The notes under the pieces are model-generated. The model did not search any database. It worked only from the letters and a program-made list of their open reading frames with translations, and was not told the DNA's origin. Below are positions 41,477 to 49,687 of a stretch of 64,000 bases of DNA, piece after piece. The position numbers and the translations under genes were made by a program. This DNA comes from Geodermatophilus aquaeductus (GTDB taxonomy: Bacteria > Actinomycetota > Actinomycetes > Mycobacteriales > Geodermatophilaceae). The stretch spans positions 124,001-188,000 of the forward strand of contig NZ_FXTJ01000009.1 of NCBI RefSeq assembly GCF_900182545.1, read 5' to 3'. The number at the start of each line of letters is the position of its first letter. Position 1 is the first letter of the stretch.

Positions 41477-41897
41477 GAACCCCGAGGATTCAGAGCTGTT
41501 ATTAAGAAGTCAAGACGAGCGGCCACATTCAGTGAGCCGTCGGCTCGAATACGGAAACGATGAATGACCGCACGCGGTGAGTATGAAGCGGAGCATAGGA
41601 CGCCTGTGGCGCCGCGCTCCCCAGTCATAAGCTGCAGGTCTGTCGCCGGACGCTGATTTGCCGTTTGCGCACGTGAATGACCCGCGTTGTCCGCCGCCGT
41701 CCGCCTCGGTGCGCCGCAAACCGGAGCGCGTCGCTGTACCGGTTGCTGTAGTCCTCCCCTGCGCGTGGGCGTGTCATCAAGCACCTCGCGTGTCCGGGTC
41801 TGGCTCTCACATGCCGGCGGATGCTCACGCGCGTTCGCTTCGAGGCACCATGGTCCGTCGCACGGGTCGTGCACATAGACCTGACGTCGCGGCCGGG
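41477..41897. other. Intergenic stretch, no gene recognised
   Basis: 420 bp between Lsr2 and the SDR gene. The first 100 bp are clearly richer in A and T than the surroundings and probably hold the lsr2 promoter. A 50-bp segment recurs at 43095-43147. No reading frame looks like a protein. Confidence 0.5.
41726..41777 (+). repeat. Dispersed repeat, copy 1
   Basis: GCGCGTCGCTGTACCGGTTG, CTGTAG and GGGCGTGTCATC match the copy at 43095-43147 closely (GCGCGTTGCTGTACCGGTTG, CTGTAG, GGGCGTGTCGTC), with a divergent middle. Confidence 0.65.
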
Positions 41898-42659
41898 TCA
41901 CGGGCGGAAGACTCCTGCGACGATCCGCCGGGTGACTGACCGGGGAAGCCGCGACATCGTCGCGGTCATCACCCGGTTCAGACCGCCGGGCAGGTGCACC
42001 ACCCGACCCTTGCGCCAAGCCCGCAGTCCGGCCGCCGCGACCTGATCGGGAGTCATGAGGCCCGGAGCGCCGTCGAGCAGGCCCTCCATGCCCGCGACCT
42101 GACCGAACTCCGACGACGTCGGCCCAGGACACAGAGCCAACGCCCGCACACCGGTACCCCGCAGCTCAGTTGCCAGCGCCTCGGTGAACGACAGCAGGAA
42201 CGCCTTCGTGCCGCCGTAGACCGCGAGGTTGGGGGTCGAGTAGTGCGCTCCGGCGGAGGTGACGACGATCAGGCCGCCTCGCCGCCTGGCGAGCATGGTG
42301 GGGAGCAGACGGTGGATCAGGTCCACCGGGAACGTGACGTTGAGTTGGATGACGTCTCGCGCATCCTGGCCGTCCAGTTCTCCGAACGGGCCGAAGACCC
42401 CTCGACCTGCGTTGCTGATGAGCAGATCCGCTCCGCCGAGGTCGTCGGCACGCTGCGCCACGACCCGGGCCGCATCCGGCTGTCGAAGGTCTTGCTGCAG
42501 CCCGATGACGCGACCCTGGGTTCTGACTTCGAGGGCCGTCAGCCGGTCGATGCGCCGTGCGACGGCGAGCACGCGGAATCCCTGGTGGCTCAACTGGTGG
42601 CTGAAGGCCTCACCGATCCCCGATGAAGCCCCCGTCACCACAGCCAGCGGAGCGGCCAT
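41898..42659 (-). CDS. SDR family oxidoreductase
   Basis: This 253-residue protein is predicted from ATG 42659 behind GGAGG. It is a classical short-chain dehydrogenase: cofactor motif TGASSGIGEAF, LLISNAGRG, the Ser in VVTSAGAHYS and catalytic VYGGTK. The C-terminal part (WRKGRVVHLPGGLNRVM) is typical of DltE/SadH-like SDRs. NAD(P) preference and substrate are unknown. It lies between the two copies of a 50-bp repeat. Confidence 0.87.
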   Translation of the reverse strand: MAAPLAVVTGASSGIGEAFSHQLSHQGFRVLAVARRIDRLTALEVRTQGRVIGLQQDLRQPDAARVVAQRADDLGGADLLISNAGRGVFGPFGELDGQDARDVIQLNVTFPVDLIHRLLPTMLARRRGGLIVVTSAGAHYSTPNLAVYGGTKAFLLSFTEALATELRGTGVRALALCPGPTSSEFGQVAGMEGLLDGAPGLMTPDQVAAAGLRAWRKGRVVHLPGGLNRVMTATMSRLPRSVTRRIVAGVFRP

Positions 42660-43094
42660 ACACCGCCTCCTTCGGGGGAACAAGCCGACCGCCCTGCTCG
42701 GGGACCGGCGCCGGTCAGGCTTACCGACCGAAGGTGCGCTCGTCGAGCGCGCCGCTCACGAGGCATGCGTTGCACGGAGACGAGTCACCCCGCGGCATTC
42801 CGACACTGCGGACCGTGAGATCGGCTCGTCGTCCGGCCTGGAGCTCGGTGCAAGGAGGGTGAACCCCAACCGCCGCCGCACGCGCACGGCCAGCCTGGCA
42901 GGCGCCAGCCTGCTCGTCTCGCCGTCGACGACTCGCGGGGCCGGCCGCGGACACCGACCGACCGCCAGTCGCGACGCCGCCGAAAACCCCCCGTCACATT
43001 CGGGACGTTCGCCCCAGTTCGCCGCCGCCCTGTTTCCGCAGGTCCGCGGCTTGCGACGTCCGCGGGCGGCCGCCCAGCTTCGCCTTCGTTCCAG
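42660..43094. other. Intergenic stretch, no gene recognised
   Basis: 435 bp between the SDR start and the second dispersed repeat. No frame on either strand has protein character that I can support. It may contain degraded mobile DNA. Confidence 0.4.
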
Positions 43095-43147
43095 GCGCGT
43101 TGCTGTACCGGTTGCTGTAGGACGGCCCCGCGGTCGGGCGTGTCGTC
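43095..43147 (+). repeat. Dispersed repeat, copy 2
   Basis: Partner of 41726-41777. The similarity stops at about 43148, which may be where the IS110 element begins. Confidence 0.65.
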
Positions 43148-43437
43148 GGTATGGACGCTGAAGAGGCTTAGAAGCAGAGTTACCACCCGGAGTCGCCGCC
43201 GTCCCTGAAGTCCCGTTGGCCCCTGCCGGGGAGCGCCGTTCCGGGCCGAAAATGGTGTGCGGTCACCCGTTGACGTCGTAGTCGCCTGGTCGTCGAGGCC
43301 GTTCTGAAGTCGGGCGCCGGGAGCTGTGCTGTGAGCCGTTTCGTGTGCTTCGAGCACGAGGATCAGATTTGCCGTTCCCTGCAGCTCCTACGGGTGGCCG
43401 CCCCAGGTTCCGTCTGACGTGTGCGGAGGCGAGGGCG
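43148..43437 (+). ncRNA. Candidate bridge RNA region of the IS110 element
   Basis: In IS110-group elements the long non-coding end upstream of the transposase encodes a structured bridge RNA whose loops pair with target and donor DNA. This 290-bp stretch has the right position and length. Complementary pieces such as CCCCTGCCGGGGAGCGCC and GTGCTTCGAGCAC suggest stem-loops. No fold or target pairing was computed. Confidence 0.35.
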
Positions 43438-44694
43438 ATGCAGGTCGACAAGGACGAGCCCGAGGTCATCGAGCGAGTCGCTGCATTGGATATCGGCAAG
43501 GCCGAGGTGGTGTGCTGCGCGCGGGTGCCCGGCCCGGGTGCGCAGCGGATGCAGGAGGTCCGCACCACTTCCACGATGACGTCCGCGCTGCTGGCGCTGG
43601 GCGACTGGCTGGCCGAGCTCGGGGTGACCCGGGTGGTGATGGAGGCGACCAGCGACTACTGGCGGGCGCCGTTCTATCTGCTGGAGGACCGCTTCGAGAC
43701 GTGGCTGGTCAACGCCCACGACGTCAAGCACCTGCCCGGCCGGCCCAAGACCGACCGGCTGGATGCGGTATGGCTGTGCAAGGTCGCCGAACGACAGATG
43801 CTGCGCCCGTCCTTCGTGCCGCCGCCGGCGATTCGGGAGCTGCGAGATCTGACCCGCTACCGAGTGGATCTGCTCGCGGTGCGCACCGCTCAAAAGCAGC
43901 GGGTGGAGAAGCTGCTCGAGGACGCGCTGATCAAGCTCACGGCCGTGGTCAGCGACCCGTTCGGCGTCTCCGGTCGGGCGATGATGGCCGCGTTGATCGC
44001 CGGCGAACGCGATCCGGTGGTGCTTGCTGAGCTGGCCCGCGGCAGCCTGCGCTCGAAGACCGCCCGGCTCACCGAGGCCTTGACCGGCCGGTTCAGCGAG
44101 CACCACGCCTTCCTGCTCATGCAGATGCTGCAGCGAGTCGATGCGGCCACCGCCGACATCGCCGCCGTGCAGGCGCGAATCGACGCCCGGATCGGTGAGC
44201 TGGCGCCGGCGGTCGCTCGCCTGGATGCCATTCCTGGGATCGGTCCGGTGGCCGCGCAGATGATCCTCGCCGAGATCGGCACCGACATGAGCCGGTTCCC
44301 CACACCGGCGCACCTGACCTCCTGGGCGCGCTTCGCGCCCGGGGTGAGCGAGTCCGCCGGCCGCCCGAAGGGCAACGCCCGCACCGGCAAGGGCAATCGC
44401 TACCTCGCACGAGTGGTCGGCGAGGCCGCCGTCAGCGCCGCCCGCACCGACACCTTCCTCGGCGAGCGCTACCGACGCATCGCCCGCCGCCGCGGCAAGA
44501 AGCGCGCGATCGTCGCGGTCGGCCGCTCCATCCTCGTCATCATCTGGGCGCTGCTCTCCGATGACGAGGCGCTTTTCGTTGATCTTGGTCCCGACTACTA
44601 CGCCTCCCGCAGCAACCCCGAACGCAAAGTGCGCCAGCACCTCCGCGAACTACAGGCCCTCGGCTACACCGTCACCCTCAACCCCGCGGCCTGA
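43438..44694 (+). CDS. IS110-family transposase (DEDD, Tnp_20)
   Basis: This 418-residue protein is predicted from ATG 43438. The N-terminal RuvC-like DEDD domain has VAALDIGKAEV, VVMEATSDYWRAPFY and KTDRLDAVWLCKV with the acidic residues. A helical region follows, then the C-terminal Tnp_20 domain with LDAIPGIGPVAAQMILAEIG and ARFAPGVSESAGRPKGNAR, which carries the conserved serine of this family. The length is normal for IS110 and no frameshift is seen, so it may still be active. Confidence 0.93.
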   Translation: MQVDKDEPEVIERVAALDIGKAEVVCCARVPGPGAQRMQEVRTTSTMTSALLALGDWLAELGVTRVVMEATSDYWRAPFYLLEDRFETWLVNAHDVKHLPGRPKTDRLDAVWLCKVAERQMLRPSFVPPPAIRELRDLTRYRVDLLAVRTAQKQRVEKLLEDALIKLTAVVSDPFGVSGRAMMAALIAGERDPVVLAELARGSLRSKTARLTEALTGRFSEHHAFLLMQMLQRVDAATADIAAVQARIDARIGELAPAVARLDAIPGIGPVAAQMILAEIGTDMSRFPTPAHLTSWARFAPGVSESAGRPKGNARTGKGNRYLARVVGEAAVSAARTDTFLGERYRRIARRRGKKRAIVAVGRSILVIIWALLSDDEALFVDLGPDYYASRSNPERKVRQHLRELQALGYTVTLNPAA

Positions 44695-44765
44695 CCGAGG
44701 GGCACGGGATTTTCGGATCAGGCGGCTTCAGGGACAGGCCCCAGGAGCGTCGAGCGCCTCACCCG

Positions 44766-45281
44766 TCATGACCACGGTGCCGGCGACGACCACGTGATCC
44801 GCAACTTCCGCGGGTAGCCGTGGTTGCCGTCGCGGCGCCCATCACCCCATCGGCCGAGTAGCGGGTAGTCCGAACCCGGGAACGTGCCGAGGTCCAACCT
44901 CCCAGCGATCACGTCGTCGACAACCTCCCGGACCACGTCGAGAAATGGCCGCGGAGGACCAGTGTTCACATCGATCGGCGTTGTCAGCTCGATCGGTGGG
45001 CTACCGCCGACGAAGATGTCGACCCGGCCGGACAGCTCGTAGACGTGGAACACAAGATCGGCTGCCCCTGCGACGCGGGGAACGATTCGCACCTCGCGGT
45101 GCTCGGGCAGTCTCGGGTGCGGCTGCCCCTGCACGAGTGCCTCAGTGATCTCCGCTGCGCCGGCGGGCATCGCCGCCAGCGCCTCCCTGATCAAGGTCCT
45201 GATGCCCTCCACGTCCACGGGTCCGTCCGTCGAAGGTGCCGCTCGCCAGCCTTCCCCGCGTCGCCACCGACGGCGGAACAT
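44766..45281 (-). CDS. Hypothetical protein
   Basis: This 171-residue protein is predicted from ATG 45281; a TTG at 45305 is in the same frame. The middle (VRIVPRVAGAADLVFHVYEL, SGRVDIFVGGSPPIELTTPI) has well-formed beta strands, and FLDVVREVVDDVIAGRLDLG is a helix, so it looks like a real soluble protein. I do not recognise the family. Base composition is slightly less GC-rich than in the core chromosome. Confidence 0.6.
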   Translation of the reverse strand: MFRRRWRRGEGWRAAPSTDGPVDVEGIRTLIREALAAMPAGAAEITEALVQGQPHPRLPEHREVRIVPRVAGAADLVFHVYELSGRVDIFVGGSPPIELTTPIDVNTGPPRPFLDVVREVVDDVIAGRLDLGTFPGSDYPLLGRWGDGRRDGNHGYPRKLRITWSSPAPWS

Positions 45282-45553
45282 CCACCCCTCGCTATCAGCA
45301 GGCAACGGCCACTGAGCGCGCTGCGTCTGCGAAGTGTCCCTGAGTGGGCCGCTCAGGGCGAGTGTCAGCGCCCGTCCCGGCTGGCCGGCACGACAGGAGC
45401 ATCGCTGTTCAGCAGCTAGTGAGCAGGCTGCCCAGCGCGCCCTCTGCTCACGACGGCTTCCGGAGGGGACGCGGGCAGACGCAGGCTCATCCGGAGCGAA
45501 CGAGCGGAGTGCGCCACCCTGCGCGCGTCCTCCCGCCGCGCGGGGAGCGCAGT
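45282..45553. other. Intergenic stretch, no gene recognised
   Basis: This spacer separates the hypothetical gene from the NlpC/P60 gene, which run divergently. It lacks the conserved blocks of the ydaO riboswitch seen at the M23 genes. The promoter of the NlpC/P60 gene probably lies around 45540-45640. Confidence 0.4.
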
Positions 45554-45568
45554 ACTAGCTTGCCTAGT
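45554..45568. promoter_or_regulatory. CTAG-type inverted repeat upstream of NlpC/P60 gene
   Basis: ACTAGCTTGCCTAGT has perfect 5-bp arms ACTAG/CTAGT around CTTGC. It resembles elements found upstream of three M23 genes and the Dyp peroxidase gene and lies about 100 bp before the NlpC/P60 start. Confidence 0.45.
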
Positions 45569-45664
45569 CGAGAGGCGGCTCGGGTCGAGTCGGCACGGGA
45601 CGCGTGGGAGCCACATGAGGGTCATAGAGCGCAACACCTGGCCGCGGACGGGCAGGCGTCGTTG

Positions 45665-46291
45665 ATGGACGGGCTCACCGGCGTCCGCTCACGCATCGCC
45701 GAGATCGAGACACGGCTTCTCGCGTTCCAGCGCCCGGCGACCACCACCACCACCACGACGGCGACGACCACCACGACGGCGTGGGCCACCGCCGCGGCGG
45801 CCGCCGGACTGGCGTCGGCGGGCACCCCGGCCCCGGCGGCACCGTCGGGCGCACCCAGCGTGGCCGCACCGCTCGGCACGACGGCCGTCCAGGCCACCTC
45901 GCGGACCGCCTCCGCATCCGCGAGCGCGGTCGTCGCACAGGCACGCGAGTACCTCGGCGTGCCCTACCTGTGGGGCGGGACCGACCCGAGCCGCGGCCTG
46001 GACTGCTCCGGCTTCACCCAGCGCGTCTTCGCCGGCCAGGGCATCGACCTGCCGCGCGTCTCCTCGCAGCAGGCGACCGCCGGGAGGCCAGTCGCGTCAC
46101 TGTCCGAGGCACAGCCGGGTGACCTGCTGTTCTTCGACTACTCCCCGTCCCGGCCGGGCATCGACCACGTCGGCATCTACATCGGCGACGGGCAGATGAT
46201 CGCCGCCCCGCAGCCCGGAGACGTCGTGAAGGTCCAGTCGGCCGGTCAGCCGACGGTCATCCGCCGCGTGCTGCCCCAGGACGCCACCTGA
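45665..46291 (+). CDS. NlpC/P60 (C40) cell-wall peptidase
   Basis: This 208-residue protein is predicted from ATG 45665. A short helical N-terminus (TGVRSRIAEIETRLLAFQ) is followed by a Thr-rich and Ala/Pro-rich linker and the NlpC/P60 domain (about 95-205) with catalytic Cys in GLDCSGFTQRVF and His in IDHVGIYIGDGQM. Such enzymes cut the D-gamma-glutamyl-diaminopimelate bond in peptidoglycan stem peptides. No clear signal peptide is seen, which is odd for a cell-wall enzyme; the N-terminus resembles flagellar-locus C40 proteins that leave by another route. The 264-bp gap after it holds no gene that I can support. Confidence 0.85.
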   Translation: MDGLTGVRSRIAEIETRLLAFQRPATTTTTTTATTTTTAWATAAAAAGLASAGTPAPAAPSGAPSVAAPLGTTAVQATSRTASASASAVVAQAREYLGVPYLWGGTDPSRGLDCSGFTQRVFAGQGIDLPRVSSQQATAGRPVASLSEAQPGDLLFFDYSPSRPGIDHVGIYIGDGQMIAAPQPGDVVKVQSAGQPTVIRRVLPQDAT

Positions 46292-46555
46292 CCCGACCCG
46301 GTCGCCCGTCGCCGCCGGACCGCGCCCCGCCGCCGGACGCAGCCGCCCGGGTGGGCCTCAGCTCGCCAGCGCGGCGGCCAGCCACCCCTCGGCCGCCACG
46401 TCCAGCCCGGGCCCGGGGCCGGGGCGGGCGCCAGGGCCACGGCCGCAGGGACGTGCAGCACCGCGAGGGACGCGCGGCTCCACGGCCCGGCGACGTGGCC
46501 GCCACCGCTCCTCCGGCCACCGCTCCCGGACCGGCTCCTGCCCGGACGGCGGAGC

Positions 46556-47854
46556 TCAGGGCGCCGGCTCGAAGAGCGCGCGTCCCCACCAGTCGTCGTC
46601 GTCCGCGACCCCGGGCGGACATGCGAAGACCGCTGAGGAGGTGTGCTCGGTGAACCGGTTGAGTGCGTCGCCCGCCAGGTTGCGCTGCACCTGGGTGAAC
46701 CCGGACTCCGGACTCCGCTGGTAGGCGATGAAGAACAGCCCGGCGGCCAGGCGACCGTCGCGGTCGGTCCCGTCCACGAAGCTGTAGCCGCGCCGGAGCA
46801 TGGCCGTGCCGGCGTTGCTGGGGTGGGACAGGAAGACGTGCGAGTTCCGCGGGATGGCCGGCCGGCCGTCCCGGGCCGCGGTGAAGTCGGTGGGGTCGAA
46901 CTCCGCGCGCTGGCCGAGCGGAGCTCCCGTGTCCTTGGCCCGTCCGATGACGGCTTCCTGCTCCCCCCTCGGGACGCCGTCCCACTCCTCGAGCAGCATC
47001 CGGATCCGGCGGGTGACGAGATAGGAGCCACCCACCAGCCAGTCGGCGTCGTCCTGGCCGACCCAGACGAAACGGTCTAGGGCTCGCCCGTTCTCCGCCT
47101 TCAGGTTCGCGGTGCCGTCCTTGAAGCCGAGGAGGTTGCGCGGCGTCGCCTGCGCCGAGCTCGTCGACGACGTCCGGCCGAAGCCCTGCTGCGTCCACCG
47201 CACCCGCACGACGCCGGAGCCGAGGCGGACGAGGTTGCGGACGGCGTGCACCAGGACCTGCGGGTCGTTGGCGCACGCCTGGATGCACAGGTCTCCGCCG
47301 CTGAGGGCGGGGTCGAGCCGGTCGCCGGGAAACGCGGGCAGCTCGGCCAGCGGGCCCGGTCGGCGCGCGGCCAGCCCGAAGCGGTCCCGGCCGTCGGCTG
47401 CGGTGAACAGCGTCGGGCCGAAGCCGACCGTGAGGGTCAGCCCGGACGCGGGCAGGCCGGCGGCCTCGCCGGTGTCATCCGGCCCCGTCGCCTCTCCGGC
47501 GGTCAGCCGCCGCGCGGCCGCCGTCCAGGCATGGAGCAGACCGACGAGCTCGTCCCGGCTGTCGGTGACCACGTCGAAGGCGACGAAGTGCAGCCGGTCC
47601 TGGGCCGGTGTGACGATGCCCGCCTGATGGGCGCCGGTGAACCCGACGGCCGCGGTGGGGTCCGGCGCCGGGGTCGGCGGAACCGCCGGCGCCGAAGCGT
47701 CGGCCGTCGCCCGGCCGACCGCTCCCCCGACGGCTCCGGACGCGAGGACGCCGGCCACGCCGAGCCCCGACCACCTCAGCAACCGCCGCCGCGACAGGCC
47801 CGGCTCGGCGCCCTCGCGGGACGGACGCTCGGCCTGCCGGTCGTCAGCCACCAC
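46556..47854 (-). CDS. efeB: Dyp-type heme peroxidase, Tat-exported (EfeB-like)
   Basis: This 432-residue protein starts at GTG 47854. A twin-arginine signal (LSRRRLLRWSGLGVAGVLAS) shows export in folded form. The Dyp fold follows, with the GXXDG catalytic motif in LLGFKDGTAN, the distal Arg/Asn region (RNSHVFLSHPSNAG) and a C-terminal GLFFIAYQRSPESGF strand. EfeB proteins act with the EfeUO iron uptake system, but no efeU or efeO gene is here, so it may be a stand-alone extracellular peroxidase. It is downstream of the FprB-type gene on the same strand, separated by a hairpin and its own promoter region. Confidence 0.92.
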   Translation of the reverse strand: MVADDRQAERPSREGAEPGLSRRRLLRWSGLGVAGVLASGAVGGAVGRATADASAPAVPPTPAPDPTAAVGFTGAHQAGIVTPAQDRLHFVAFDVVTDSRDELVGLLHAWTAAARRLTAGEATGPDDTGEAAGLPASGLTLTVGFGPTLFTAADGRDRFGLAARRPGPLAELPAFPGDRLDPALSGGDLCIQACANDPQVLVHAVRNLVRLGSGVVRVRWTQQGFGRTSSTSSAQATPRNLLGFKDGTANLKAENGRALDRFVWVGQDDADWLVGGSYLVTRRIRMLLEEWDGVPRGEQEAVIGRAKDTGAPLGQRAEFDPTDFTAARDGRPAIPRNSHVFLSHPSNAGTAMLRRGYSFVDGTDRDGRLAAGLFFIAYQRSPESGFTQVQRNLAGDALNRFTEHTSSAVFACPPGVADDDDWWGRALFEPAP

Positions 47855-47903
47855 GGCTCTCGTCCTGGGATGTCCGCTGCCGTTCCTGCCGCACCGAGAC
47901 CAG

Positions 47904-47921
47904 ACTACTAGCCGCCATAGG
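47904..47921. promoter_or_regulatory. CTAG...TAGG element upstream of Dyp peroxidase gene
   Basis: ACTACTAGCCGCCATAGG closely matches ACTACTAAGCGCCTTAGG upstream of the M23 gene at 63.6 kb. It lies about 50 bp before the peroxidase start codon. Confidence 0.45.
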
Positions 47922-47929
47922 ACGGTGAC

Positions 47930-47952
47930 GCGCGGTCAGTACTCGACCGCGC
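47930..47952 (-). terminator. Hairpin after the FprB-type gene
   Basis: GCGCGGTC (47930-47937) pairs perfectly with GACCGCGC (47945-47952), 13 bases beyond the stop codon of the ferredoxin reductase gene on the minus strand. Confidence 0.6.
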
Positions 47953-47964
47953 CTGCGCGCGCCG

Positions 47965-49620
47965 TCAGCGCCGACGGCTGGCCCGGACGAGGTCGTGGAG
48001 GGTGGCGTACTTCACCGACGGCCGGCCGGAGGCCCGGCCGCGGGCCCGTTCGGCGCGCAGGATGCGGTCCAGGCCGGCGGCGTCGACCACGTCCGGATGG
48101 GACCGGCGGACGGCGCGCCGGAAGGTGCGCGCGGTGCCGGCCGGGCTCGGCAGCCGGCCGGCAACCGCGTCGTCGAACAGCGTGCGGACGGTCTCGGCGG
48201 CGTCGACACGGTTGTGGCCGATCCCCCCGGTGGAGCCCCGCTTGCACCAGCCGACGGCGTACGCCCCGGGGACGCCGTCGATGCGACCCGCCTCGTTGGG
48301 CACCGTGCCGGTCACGGGGTCGGAGGGCAGGCCGGGGATCGCCGTCCCGACATAGCCGATGGCACTGATGAGGGGCGCGGCGAGCACGTCGGTCCCGTCG
48401 AGGAGTCGGACGCCGCGGACCGCGTCCTCCCCGAGGACCCGGTCCACCGTGCTGTGGAACCGCAGGACGATGCGCCGGCCAGGCCCCGGCGCGGCGGTGT
48501 AGTCCAGGACGGCCCGGCGGACGCCGCGCAGCAGGGCGGCGTGCTCGCCTGCCGGCGCGTCGTCGATGGCCGCTCCCGCCCGGCCGTCGGGGTCGTCGAC
48601 CACCAACTCGACGCCGTCGAGGGCGCGCAGGCCGAGCAGCTCCGGGGCGGAGTAGGCGGCCTGCGCCGGGCCGCGGCGGCCGAGCAGGACGACCTCGCGC
48701 AGCGGCGAGCGCTGCAGGGTGGCGAGCGCGTGGTCGGCGATGTCGGTGCCGGCCAGCTGGGCGGGGTCCCCGGCGAGGATCCGGGCGATGTCCAGGGCGA
48801 CGTTGCCGGTGCCGACGACGACCGCCCGCTCGGAGGGCAGCCGGACCGCCCCGACCGGCTGGTCGGGATGCGCGTTGTACCAGCCCACGAACTCGGGCGC
48901 GGTGTGGTTGCCGGGCAGCGCGTCGCCGGGCACGCCCAGCGTCCTCCCGGACGAGGCGCCCACGGCGTAGACGATGGCGTCGAAGGATCGGGTCAGCTCC
49001 TCCACCGCCACGTCGGTACCGACGTCGACACCGAGCAGCAGGCGCACGCGCGGATGCGAGTACAGCCGGCCGAAGGCGTGCCCGATGCGCTTGGTGCCGG
49101 GATGGTCGGGCGCGACGCCGTGCCGGATGAGTCCCCCGGCCACGGGCAGCCGGTCGATCAGGGTCACCGTCGACCGGCTGTGCAGCAGGAGCAGCTCGGC
49201 CGCGTAGAGGCCGGCCGGGCCGGTGCCCACGACGGCCACGTCGAGCCCGGCGAAGTGGCTGGGCAGCGACCAGTCGAAGACGGGCGGTTCACAGCTGCGG
49301 AACAGTGGACCCGCAGTCCCGGTCTGACCCGACGTCGTCTCCGGCTGCGCGGGGGCGTGGTGCTGCGTCGGGGTGTAGTGCTGGGCGTTCACGTCGACGT
49401 AGACGCGCTCGACGCCGCTGAGCGTGTCGGCGGGAACGGCGGCGCCGACCGGGCAGGCGTCGGCGCAGGCGCCGCAGCTGATGCAGACGCCCGGATCGAT
49501 GTAGAGCATCGGCGCGGCGGCGAAGCCTGCCTCCGTCGGCGCGGGGTGGATGCAGTTGACCGGGCACACCGACACGCACGACGCGTCCTTGCAGCAGTTC
49601 TGCGTGATGACGTAGGTCAT
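47965..49620 (-). CDS. fprB: Ferredoxin-NADP reductase with N-terminal ferredoxin (FprB type)
   Basis: This 551-residue protein joins an N-terminal 7Fe/8Fe ferredoxin (cysteines in CCKDASCVSVCPVNCIHP and CISCGACADACPVGA, residues about 9-60) to an adrenodoxin-reductase-like flavoprotein: FAD motif VAVVGTGPAGLYAAELL, NADP motif VVVGTGNVALDIARIL, and IGYVGTAIPGLP. This is the FprB arrangement of actinobacteria. It can pass electrons from NADPH to ferredoxin-dependent oxygenases, and the AurF-like diiron gene directly upstream is the likely partner. Confidence 0.92.
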   Translation of the reverse strand: MTYVITQNCCKDASCVSVCPVNCIHPAPTEAGFAAAPMLYIDPGVCISCGACADACPVGAAVPADTLSGVERVYVDVNAQHYTPTQHHAPAQPETTSGQTGTAGPLFRSCEPPVFDWSLPSHFAGLDVAVVGTGPAGLYAAELLLLHSRSTVTLIDRLPVAGGLIRHGVAPDHPGTKRIGHAFGRLYSHPRVRLLLGVDVGTDVAVEELTRSFDAIVYAVGASSGRTLGVPGDALPGNHTAPEFVGWYNAHPDQPVGAVRLPSERAVVVGTGNVALDIARILAGDPAQLAGTDIADHALATLQRSPLREVVLLGRRGPAQAAYSAPELLGLRALDGVELVVDDPDGRAGAAIDDAPAGEHAALLRGVRRAVLDYTAAPGPGRRIVLRFHSTVDRVLGEDAVRGVRLLDGTDVLAAPLISAIGYVGTAIPGLPSDPVTGTVPNEAGRIDGVPGAYAVGWCKRGSTGGIGHNRVDAAETVRTLFDDAVAGRLPSPAGTARTFRRAVRRSHPDVVDAAGLDRILRAERARGRASGRPSVKYATLHDLVRASRRR

Positions 49621-49687
49621 GCGGTGGCCCGCCGTCCTCGCCCCGACCGCGACCTGCGGTCGTCCCCCGGCCCGCGACCGTGGCCGG

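Larger units (their letters stand above)
43148..44725 (+). mobile_element. IS110-family insertion sequence (ends approximate)
   Basis: The element is defined by its intact transposase, a non-coding left flank of about 290 bp and a short right flank. IS110 elements lack obvious terminal inverted repeats, so the ends cannot be fixed from one copy. The left end is placed where the dispersed repeat is interrupted; the right end is a guess within a few tens of bases. Confidence 0.5.

Noticed and set aside
45316..45664. ydaO riboswitch before the NlpC/P60 gene
   Set aside because: The conserved blocks, especially the GTCAGCTAACC word, are absent.
46292..46555. Small gene after the NlpC/P60 gene
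   Set aside because: A minus-strand ending (LDVAAEGWLAAALAS) looks protein-like, but no consistent upstream reading frame or start supports it.
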